Shown: positions 1 through 5,541 of the stretch, one piece after another
How positions within the stretch are numbered: position 1 is the stretch's first letter
Layout: every line of letters starts with the position of its first letter
Origin: Flavobacteriales bacterium
Lineage (GTDB): Bacteria; Bacteroidota; Bacteroidia; Flavobacteriales; UA16
Reading direction: 5' to 3'
Length of the DNA: 12,448 nt
Assembly: GCA_030831885.1 (NCBI GenBank)
Contig: JAURKF010000243.1
Coordinates: 1-12,448, forward strand
Notes under the pieces: generated by a model
The model's database searches: none
What the model was told of the DNA's origin: nothing
Seen by the model: only the letters and a program-made list of their open reading frames with translations
Program-made: the position numbers and the translations under genes

Positions 1-1440
1 AACGACTTATTCGGCGATGGACAATCTTTCACGAATGGTCGTTTCACCCTGAAAGGTTCGGATGGCTCAACACTCGCGCAAGGTGCGGGAAATTGGGGTG
101 AAGTTTCAATCAACGACTTCTGCATCGCAGCAGTTGAGCTTGAAGGCAATGCTCCTGTTGCAGCTTTCGTGATTGAAGACAACACCGTTTGCGCAAACGC
201 GTCAATTCACCTCACCAATACCAGCGCTTCTGCACCAACCTCGTTCAGCTGGACTTTTGAGGGTGCTTTCCCAGCAACTTCAAACGAAGAAAACCCGCAG
301 AATATACACTATGCAGTAGCCGGCTCGTTCGATGTTACTCTTACTGTAGAAAACGAATTCGGCAGCAACACCATCGTATGTGAAAATTGTGTGGTTGTAA
401 ATTCAGTTACTGCAGCTATTGATGCCAACGATGCTACTTGTTTTGGTTTGAACAATGGTTCAGCTCTGGCCATCGTTCAAGGTGGTAACGCCCCATACCA
501 GCTTCAGTGGAGCAACGGAAGCAGCGAAGAGTTGGTGGAAGATTTGGCTGCCGGTGCTCTTACCCTCAGCATTGTCGATGCGGATGGCTGCAGCGCACAT
601 GCAGAAACCCTCATTGAAGAACCTACTATGCTAACCATCAACGTTATCGTTACAGCTTCTGAAACTTGCATGGGCAATGATGGAAGCGCTGAAATCAATA
701 TCGGTGGTGGCATTCCTTCATACACCATTCTTTGGAATGACGGAAGCAACGCATTGGATCTCGTGGAGGCAGCTGCTGGCACTTATCAAGTTTCAGTTAC
801 GGATGCTAATGGATGCTCTATCAACGCAGCAGCAGAAATTCTATACAACTGCCAGGCAACCATCCCAACCACCTCTCTTACTGTTGAATTTTGTGATGCA
901 AACAACCTTGAACTAAACGCAACTGTGGAATGTGAGCCGGTTGAAGGCGCAGATCAATACATGTTTCGTGTGTCCACCCCGGAAGGAATCATCCTTTTCG
1001 ACAAGTTCAGCAGCGTAACCTCTATCTCATTGAACAATATTCCAGGTGTTGACTACAACACAACCTACATTATCGGCATCAAAGCTCACGTAAATGGCAA
1101 CTGGAGTGGATTTGGTAACTTCTGCTCTGTAACAACCGGTGCACAAGAAGTCTCACTGGCAGTAGCGGTTGAATCAGCAGAGGTATTTGAATTCGCGATG
1201 TATCCGAACCCAACCGAGGGAAACAGCATCAATATTGCTTGGAACAACGATTCAAATGCTCGCGAAATGCTTTCCATTGCAATTCATGATGCCAGTGGTA
1301 AGCTGATTGTCAGCGAGCAAATTTCACAAGCAACCGGACAGCATATCATCAACTTTGAAAACAAGTTAAGCAACGGATTTTATGTAGTATCCATTCGCAC
1401 AACCTCACAGCGCATAGAAAAGAAACTGATTGTTCAATAA
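1..1440 (+). CDS. T9SS-sorted secreted multidomain protein, C-terminal part (partial at 5' end)
   Basis: The frame is open from base 1, so the gene begins outside the window and 479 residues are visible. In order they show: the end of a glycine-rich 'GDG' domain (FGDGQSF near residues 4-10, ending NDFCIAA), of a type often attached to Bacteroidota secreted peptidases; a PKD domain (about 51-133, with SFSWTFEGA and GSFDVTLTVENEFG); two SprB-type repeats (about 137-207 and 214-283, each starting around a Cys and ending VxDADGCS or VTDANGCS); a fibronectin-like domain (about 283-382); and a type A T9SS sorting domain (about 395-479, MYPNPTEG, then GFYVVSIRT and a terminal KKLIVQ). The protein is therefore expected to cross the outer membrane through T9SS and be anchored or released at the surface. 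No catalytic domain is visible, so it could be a peptidase, another hydrolase or an adhesin. Codon use resembles the neighbours. Domain calls are from sequence patterns; the overall function is unknown. Confidence 0.9.
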   Translation, partial: NDLFGDGQSFTNGRFTLKGSDGSTLAQGAGNWGEVSINDFCIAAVELEGNAPVAAFVIEDNTVCANASIHLTNTSASAPTSFSWTFEGAFPATSNEENPQNIHYAVAGSFDVTLTVENEFGSNTIVCENCVVVNSVTAAIDANDATCFGLNNGSALAIVQGGNAPYQLQWSNGSSEELVEDLAAGALTLSIVDADGCSAHAETLIEEPTMLTINVIVTASETCMGNDGSAEINIGGGIPSYTILWNDGSNALDLVEAAAGTYQVSVTDANGCSINAAAEILYNCQATIPTTSLTVEFCDANNLELNATVECEPVEGADQYMFRVSTPEGIILFDKFSSVTSISLNNIPGVDYNTTYIIGIKAHVNGNWSGFGNFCSVTTGAQEVSLAVAVESAEVFEFAMYPNPTEGNSINIAWNNDSNAREMLSIAIHDASGKLIVSEQISQATGQHIINFENKLSNGFYVVSIRTTSQRIEKKLIVQ

Positions 1441-1453
1441 AAGCAAGGGTGGA

Positions 1454-1469
1454 GACCAATTTATTGGTC
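1454..1469. repeat. Short perfect palindrome in the convergent intergenic region
   Basis: GACCAATTTATTGGTC reads the same on both strands apart from the two central bases. It lies 14 bases after the stop codon of the secreted-protein gene and just before the main terminator hairpin. As RNA it could form a 6-bp stem with a small loop. It may be an extra 3'-end hairpin for either convergent gene, or chance. Confidence 0.4.
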
Positions 1470-1480
1470 GAATTAGATTA

Positions 1481-1512
1481 CCCGTCAATCCGCGTGATTG
1501 GCGGGTTTTCTA
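1481..1512 (+). terminator. Rho-independent terminator of the T9SS protein gene
   Basis: A 10-bp stem (CCCGTCAATC paired with GATTGGCGGG, including one T-G wobble) encloses a 5-base loop CGCGT and is followed directly by TTTTCTATTTT. It begins 40 bases after the stop codon and ends just before the stop codon of the convergent DCC oxidoreductase gene. On the minus strand the hairpin is followed by TAATCTAATT, a poor T tract, so it probably acts mainly on the plus strand. Confidence 0.82.
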
Positions 1513-1518
1513 TTTTCA

Positions 1519-1917
1519 TCATTTAAGAAAACGCTCCCTGTCGGACTCATCGGGAACTAAACATTGTTCTGAATGATTCGCAAGGTGATGACGGTTCTTT
1601 GCAACCCAGTTATAGACTCCATCGCGCAGGAATCGAGGTATCAGCATGATTAAAAATGCCAACTTTCCATACCACACTGAATCAGCCAGCAAACGAGCCG
1701 CGGCTTCGGAGCGAAGATACTTTCGGTCATTTCGATAGTAAACCAAGGTGGAGGGATCTTGAATTAAATCCAGCGGTAGCAGCCTCGAAGCCGTTGCTCC
1801 CTGAAGAGGTGCAAACTTCAGCTTACGATTTTTATCGATAGCTAAAAGCCTGCGAACCGTTCGATTACAGAAACCGCATTCACCATCAAAAAATACGATT
1901 CGACAATCATTGCTCAT
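1519..1917 (-). CDS. DCC family thiol-disulfide oxidoreductase (DUF393, YuxK-like)
   Basis: This 132-residue protein has the hallmark N-terminal motif of the DUF393/DCC family, VFFDGECGFCN at about residues 8-18. Its C14-x-x-C17 pair sits where thioredoxin-like folds carry the redox active site. The length and the later Arg-rich stretch (LRSEAAARLL) also fit the family. There is no signal peptide, so it is probably cytoplasmic. Family members are predicted to catalyse thiol-disulfide exchange, but substrates are generally not established. The start at 1917 puts the motif at the usual distance from the N-terminus. The gene is divergent from the tryptophan dioxygenase, with 79 bases between the two chosen starts, and convergent with the secreted-protein gene. 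A candidate promoter lies directly before the ATG. Sure of the family; role in the cell unknown. Confidence 0.9.
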   Translation of the reverse strand: MSNDCRIVFFDGECGFCNRTVRRLLAIDKNRKLKFAPLQGATASRLLPLDLIQDPSTLVYYRNDRKYLRSEAAARLLADSVWYGKLAFLIMLIPRFLRDGVYNWVAKNRHHLANHSEQCLVPDESDRERFLK

Positions 1918-1922
1918 CCACG

Positions 1923-1950
1923 CGAATGTAATTCAGCAAGCTATAAACAA
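1923..1950 (-). promoter_or_regulatory. Candidate Bacteroidota promoter of the DCC oxidoreductase gene
   Basis: On the minus strand TTG (1950-1948) is followed after 17 bases by TACATTCG (1930-1923), a 7 of 8 match to the Bacteroidota -7 box TAnnTTTG. The box ends 5 bases before the ATG, which would leave almost no 5' leader. Confidence 0.4.
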
Positions 1951-1996
1951 CGGAGCTATCCTGCTTATCTTGCGCGCCATCCAATCATGCCATATC

Positions 1997-3001
1997 ATGT
2001 ACTACAGCGACTACTTACAACTCGATAAAATATTAGGTGCACAAGAGCTGGAAAGCGACAAGGTGAATCGCCATGCTCACGATGAAATGCTTTTCATCAT
2101 CATTCATCAATCGTATGAACTGTGGTTCAAACAGATTCTATTTGAAGTACAATCAGTACACAACATAATGTCGCAACCCAGCATCAATGATAATTCACAC
2201 GAGTTGCAAACGGTTGTTCGCAGGCTTACCCGTGTGGTTGAGATTATGCGAGTGCTCATTCATAAAGTGGACATCCTGGAAACGATGACACCGCTCGATT
2301 TCCTGGACTTCCGCGATCTGCTGCGCCCCGCAAGCGGCTTCCAAAGCATGCAGTTCAAAATTCTTGAAGGTAAGCTTGGCTTAAAAATGCCACAACGTCA
2401 CGGTCAGGAATATTACACAAGTCAGCTGCGTCCGGAGGACAAAGCTGCCATTCAACAATTATCATCCGAGTTAACGCTGCTTGAACTGCTCAATGCATGG
2501 CTCGATCGCATGCCCTTCCTTGAAAGCGCGAATGTTTGGGAAAAAGGCAACGATACCACTTTTTGGAAACACTACCGAGCTACTTACAACGACTCGCTTG
2601 GTGAAGGCGAAAAACTGAATTTACAGCGCTCCGATGAGCTCTTCATGTCATCAGAAACTAAGGAAGGAACCTTGAGTGACCGCGCAAGGAGAGCTGCTCT
2701 TTTCATTTTGCTTTACCGCGATTACCCTGTGCTCCAAAATCCGTATCGCATCATCAATCTGTGCCTAGAAATAGACGAATTACTAGCCACATGGCGCTGG
2801 CGGCATGTGAACATGGTGCATCGTATGATTGGCACTCGAGCAGGTACCGGTGGAAGCAGCGGTAAAGGCTATTTGCGAGAAGCTGCGCTAAAGCACTATG
2901 TTTTCAGTGAATTTGCAGAGCTGAACAGTTTTATGATTGAACGAAGACACCTACCCGTTCTAACGTCTGAACTGGAAAAGATGCTCAGCTTTCAGCACTA
3001 A
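1997..3001 (+). CDS. kynA: Tryptophan 2,3-dioxygenase
   Basis: A heme enzyme that oxidises L-tryptophan to N-formylkynurenine, the first step of the kynurenine route to tryptophan breakdown or NAD synthesis; expected to be cytoplasmic and usually tetrameric. With this start it has 334 residues. Visible family motifs: HDEMLFIIIHQSYELWFKQ (28-46), where F33 and H37 match the substrate-pocket Phe and His; FRDLLRPASGFQS (105-117), holding the Arg expected to bind the substrate carboxylate; and HVNMVHRMIG followed by GTGGSSG. H270 is the likely heme ligand and T284 the Thr contacting the substrate amino group, 14 residues apart as in characterised enzymes. The frame is open back to an ATG at 1910, but those 29 extra residues are not family-like and would overlap the divergent gene, so I chose MYYSDYLQLDK at 1997. 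No other kynurenine genes are adjacent. Its stop overlaps the stop of the convergent DUF423 gene. Confidence 0.92.
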   Translation: MYYSDYLQLDKILGAQELESDKVNRHAHDEMLFIIIHQSYELWFKQILFEVQSVHNIMSQPSINDNSHELQTVVRRLTRVVEIMRVLIHKVDILETMTPLDFLDFRDLLRPASGFQSMQFKILEGKLGLKMPQRHGQEYYTSQLRPEDKAAIQQLSSELTLLELLNAWLDRMPFLESANVWEKGNDTTFWKHYRATYNDSLGEGEKLNLQRSDELFMSSETKEGTLSDRARRAALFILLYRDYPVLQNPYRIINLCLEIDELLATWRWRHVNMVHRMIGTRAGTGGSSGKGYLREAALKHYVFSEFAELNSFMIERRHLPVLTSELEKMLSFQH

Positions 3002-3396
3002 TCACGGAGCTTGTCTTTAGGCGCAATCGAAAAGGCTGCTAGCACCCAACCTGCAACGAAGAGTATTCCTCCCGTTGGAGCAATTGGTCCGAGCCAAGCG
3101 AAATCGATTCCCGTAAGCGGAGAACTTGAGCGCAAATAAAGCGAACCAGAGAAAAAAAGGATTCCCAACGCGAGCATGCGCATCGACCACACATGCAATG
3201 CATATCGCATGGGATGAAATGCCCCTGCCAGTGCGATTATTAATAATCCAAGGCTTTGATAGAATTGATACTTCACGGCAGTATCCCAGGAATTCAATGC
3301 CACTGCAGATACGTGGGGCTTCATGGCGTGGGCACCTACCGATCCGAGAAGCACAGCTGCAGCGAGCGATATGCATGCAAAGCGAGCGTAATTCAT
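2998..3396 (-). CDS. DUF423 family small membrane protein
   Basis: This 132-residue, strongly hydrophobic protein has four likely membrane helices at about residues 5-22, 44-60, 70-89 and 101-123. The pattern matches DUF423 (YwdK/YgdD-like): a Gly/Ala-rich first helix with GAHAM, a VKYQFYQSLGLL segment opening the second helix, SGSLYL at the end of the third, and LGPIAPTGGILFVAGW in the last. It is expected in the inner membrane. The biochemical role of the family is not established. The stop codon (TAG, reading 3000-2998) overlaps the kynA stop (TAA, 2999-3001), so the two genes converge with a shared CTAA. Upstream it is divergent from xseA, and a good -7 box sits 4 bases before its ATG. 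Confidence 0.88.
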   Translation of the reverse strand: MNYARFACISLAAAVLLGSVGAHAMKPHVSAVALNSWDTAVKYQFYQSLGLLIIALAGAFHPMRYALHVWSMRMLALGILFFSGSLYLRSSSPLTGIDFAWLGPIAPTGGILFVAGWVLAAFSIAPKDKLRD

Positions 3397-3400
3397 GGCA

Positions 3401-3434
3401 CAAAGGTATATTCACATGCCACCTTTTTTTTCAA
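3401..3434 (-). promoter_or_regulatory. Candidate promoter of the DUF423 gene
   Basis: TACCTTTG (minus strand 3408-3401) is an exact match to the Bacteroidota -7 element TAnnTTTG and ends only 4 bases before the ATG. A TTG lies 23 bases further upstream (3434-3432), at the long end of the usual spacing, with a run of eight A residues in the spacer. Transcription would start at or very near the start codon. Confidence 0.5.
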
Positions 3435-3462
3435 CATTCACAAACCATACAGAACGCCGCTG

Positions 3463-3470
3463 CACCTTTG
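3463..3470 (+). promoter_or_regulatory. Weak candidate -7 box for xseA
   Basis: CACCTTTG differs from TAnnTTTG only at its first base and ends 4 bases before the xseA ATG, the same layout as the divergent DUF423 gene. No clear TTG stands at -33, so this is weaker evidence. Confidence 0.25.
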
Positions 3471-3474
3471 AAAC

Positions 3475-4869
3475 ATGCAAGAAATCATCGCCGGCAAGAA
3501 GACATATACACTGCTCGATCTTGCCGAAAGCATACAGCGTATGTTCTCTTCTCACTATACACAGAAATACTGGGTAAAGGCGGAGATGAACAAGCTCAAT
3601 CATTATAGTCAATCCGGACATTGCTATCCCGAACTGTTCCAAAAAGAAAATGGGAAGACGGTTGTGGAATTCAAATCGATACTTTGGAAAAGCGATTACG
3701 AGAGAATTAATCGCTCCTTTCTGGCGCAAATAAAAGAGCCACTTAAAGACGGAATTAAATTACTATGCGAAGTAACCGTTAGTTACACTCCTCAGCATGG
3801 ATTGTCGCTTCGCATTCACGATATAGATATCAATTATACACTGGGTGATTTAGAGGCGGAAAAAAAAGCTGCTATCGATCGCTTGAAGCATGAAGGCATT
3901 TTCAACCTAAACAAAATACGTGCTCATGCGCTTCTACCAAAGCGGATTGCTGTAATATCGGTAGAAAGCAGTAAAGGCTTCGCCGATTTTCAGGAAATTC
4001 TCGCTGCACAGCAATCGCGTTTTACGATTTTTCGAATGCTCTTCTCTGCACTTTTGCAAGGCGATAATGCAGTGGAATCACTATCTAAAGCATTGCATAG
4101 AGTTAAGCAAGTAGCACATCATTTCGATGCAGTGGCTATCATTCGCGGCGGCGGTGGCGATGTCGGGTTGAGCTGCTTTAATCATTTCGAACTGGCTCAT
4201 ACAATTGCATCATTCCCCATACCTGTGTATACGGGCATCGGGCATTCCACGAACGAAACAGTTTGTGAGATGGTTTCATACTACAATGGCATCACTCCCA
4301 CCAAGGTCGCTCAACACATCATCGATCAATTTGAACATTTCGAGCGCACCATAGCGCTAGCGACGCACACCTTAACCGGTCGGGTGAACGAAACACTTAT
4401 CATTCATTCGCGTGAGCTCAGGATGAATAGCCGTATCATTCAGCAAGCCACAAACAGTTTATTGAACTTCGAATTGGAACGATTGCGACGCGCCAACGAT
4501 AATTTAAATGCAAGCAACAGAAGGATTAAAGAGAAAGAAAATCACGCATTGCAAACACTTACAAATCGCATATCAACCGGTTCACATCATCATTTACTCA
4601 CTTCAAACGAGCGCGTAAGGCTTGTAAGTAAGCAACTTTTAATGCTTTCTGCCCATGATTTTTCGAAAGCCCTACAAACACTCGAAAACCTGGAACGCAT
4701 CCTATCGATTTCCGACCCAAAAAACATGTTGAAAAGAGGATACAGCATGAGTACTGTTAATGGTAAGCCTCTGCAGGACTCTTCACAGTTGACATTGGGA
4801 GACCGAGTAGTAACAACTTTGTTGAACGGAAGTTTTGAAAGTGAAGTAACAAACATAAAAAACGATTAA
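3475..4869 (+). CDS. xseA: Exodeoxyribonuclease VII large subunit
   Basis: The catalytic subunit of exonuclease VII, which with several XseB copies degrades single-stranded DNA from both ends to oligonucleotides during repair. At 464 residues it is close to the usual length. It shows an N-terminal OB-fold region (about 10-105, WVKAEMNKLNHYSQSGHCY), a catalytic domain (about 125-330, PKRIAVISVESSKGFADF, IIRGGGGDVGLSCFNHFE, PVYTGIGHSTNETVCEMV), a long coiled-coil-prone stretch (about 330-430) and the C-terminal LKRGYSM segment. Aligning motifs by eye to E. coli XseA, D171, R224 and H257 match the important D155, R205 and H238, but N260 stands where E. coli has D241. I recall the same GHxTNET pattern in Flavobacteriia XseA, so it is probably clade-wide rather than a defect. 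xseB follows 11 bases later and a cupin gene follows that. Confidence 0.95.
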   Translation: MQEIIAGKKTYTLLDLAESIQRMFSSHYTQKYWVKAEMNKLNHYSQSGHCYPELFQKENGKTVVEFKSILWKSDYERINRSFLAQIKEPLKDGIKLLCEVTVSYTPQHGLSLRIHDIDINYTLGDLEAEKKAAIDRLKHEGIFNLNKIRAHALLPKRIAVISVESSKGFADFQEILAAQQSRFTIFRMLFSALLQGDNAVESLSKALHRVKQVAHHFDAVAIIRGGGGDVGLSCFNHFELAHTIASFPIPVYTGIGHSTNETVCEMVSYYNGITPTKVAQHIIDQFEHFERTIALATHTLTGRVNETLIIHSRELRMNSRIIQQATNSLLNFELERLRRANDNLNASNRRIKEKENHALQTLTNRISTGSHHHLLTSNERVRLVSKQLLMLSAHDFSKALQTLENLERILSISDPKNMLKRGYSMSTVNGKPLQDSSQLTLGDRVVTTLLNGSFESEVTNIKND

Positions 4870-4880
4870 AAACAATACCT

Positions 4881-5090
4881 ATGACTTATACAGAAGCATT
4901 TAAGGAACTTCAGGAAATAGTAGCTGAGATTGAAAAAGGAGAGGCTACCGTTGATGTGCTTTCGCAAAAAGTGAAGCGAGCAGCTGAACTAATTCAACTA
5001 TGCAAGAAAACACTTCGCGAAACGGAAAGCGATGTGAATGCCATATTACAGGAACTCGCCCAATCCGATGAAACTAATCCATCCGTTTAA
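4881..5090 (+). CDS. xseB: Exodeoxyribonuclease VII small subunit
   Basis: The 69-residue non-catalytic partner of XseA, forming helical hairpins that coat the XseA coiled coil. The family signature is clear: YTEAFKELQEIVAEIEKGEA at residues 3-22, then a second helix with LIQLCKKTLRETESDV, where the Leu-Cys pair and the alternating Leu/Ile/Val positions are typical. Length is normal. It lies 11 bases after xseA and its stop codon overlaps the start of the following cupin gene by one base (TAATG), so the three genes are very likely co-transcribed. Confidence 0.95.
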   Translation: MTYTEAFKELQEIVAEIEKGEATVDVLSQKVKRAAELIQLCKKTLRETESDVNAILQELAQSDETNPSV

Positions 5091-5515
5091 TGAAAAGCGC
5101 CAGCTACTATAAAGAGCAGTTAAACCTTCTTCCTCATCCGGAAGGAGGACATTATGCCGAGGTGTACAGAAGTCCTTTAATATTGGAATTTGAAGGGTTC
5201 GCCGGTCCTCGCAACCTCTGCACATCCATTTTCTTTTTACTTGAAGAAGGTGAAGCATCGGCATTGCATCGCATCAAGAGCGATGAGTTGTGGTACCATC
5301 ATGATGGTGGCGTATTGGAAATTATCGAGCTTGATGAAAATGGAAATGAGATTATTACAAGACTCGGTAAAGACCTACACGAAGGATGCAAACTTCAACA
5401 CACCGTCACAGCCGGCCGATGGTTTGGCGCGCGTCCCGCACAAGGAAGCGAGTTTTGCCTAGTGGGCTGCCAGGTCTCACCAGGATTCGACTTTCGCGAC
5501 TTCGAGTTAAAATAA
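5090..5515 (+). CDS. Cupin domain protein, DUF985 family (YML079W-like)
   Basis: A 141-residue single-domain cupin. DUF985 motifs are all present: HPEGGHYAEVYRS (16-28), TSIFFLLEEGEASALHRIKSDELWYHHDG (about 45-73), WFGARP (111-116) and FCLVGCQVSPGFDFRDFEL (122-140). The fold is a small beta-barrel, probably dimeric and cytoplasmic, with a pocket shaped for a sugar-like or other small ligand. The enzymatic activity of this family is not settled, so no reaction is assigned. The ATG at 5090 overlaps the xseB stop by one base, which points to translational coupling. That ATG is also needed to keep the conserved N-terminal helix and the HPEGG motif at normal distance. Nothing known links the family to exonuclease VII, so the operon link may only be shared expression. 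The convergent DUF5686 gene ends 26 bases away. Confidence 0.92.
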   Translation: MKSASYYKEQLNLLPHPEGGHYAEVYRSPLILEFEGFAGPRNLCTSIFFLLEEGEASALHRIKSDELWYHHDGGVLEIIELDENGNEIITRLGKDLHEGCKLQHTVTAGRWFGARPAQGSEFCLVGCQVSPGFDFRDFELK

Positions 5516-5541
5516 ACCTTATCCCTTGCAGCTCATCCCTT

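Noticed and set aside
1910..1996. Longer kynA reading frame starting at 1910 (29 extra residues)
   Set aside because: The extra residues are not like any tryptophan dioxygenase N-terminus and the start would overlap the start of the divergent DCC gene. MYYSDYLQLDK at 1997 fits the family.
3126..3608. Plus-strand open frame of 160 codons antisense to the DUF423 gene and running into xseA
   Set aside because: It is rich in His, Arg and Cys with no domain pattern, and overlaps two well-supported genes. It is a shadow frame.
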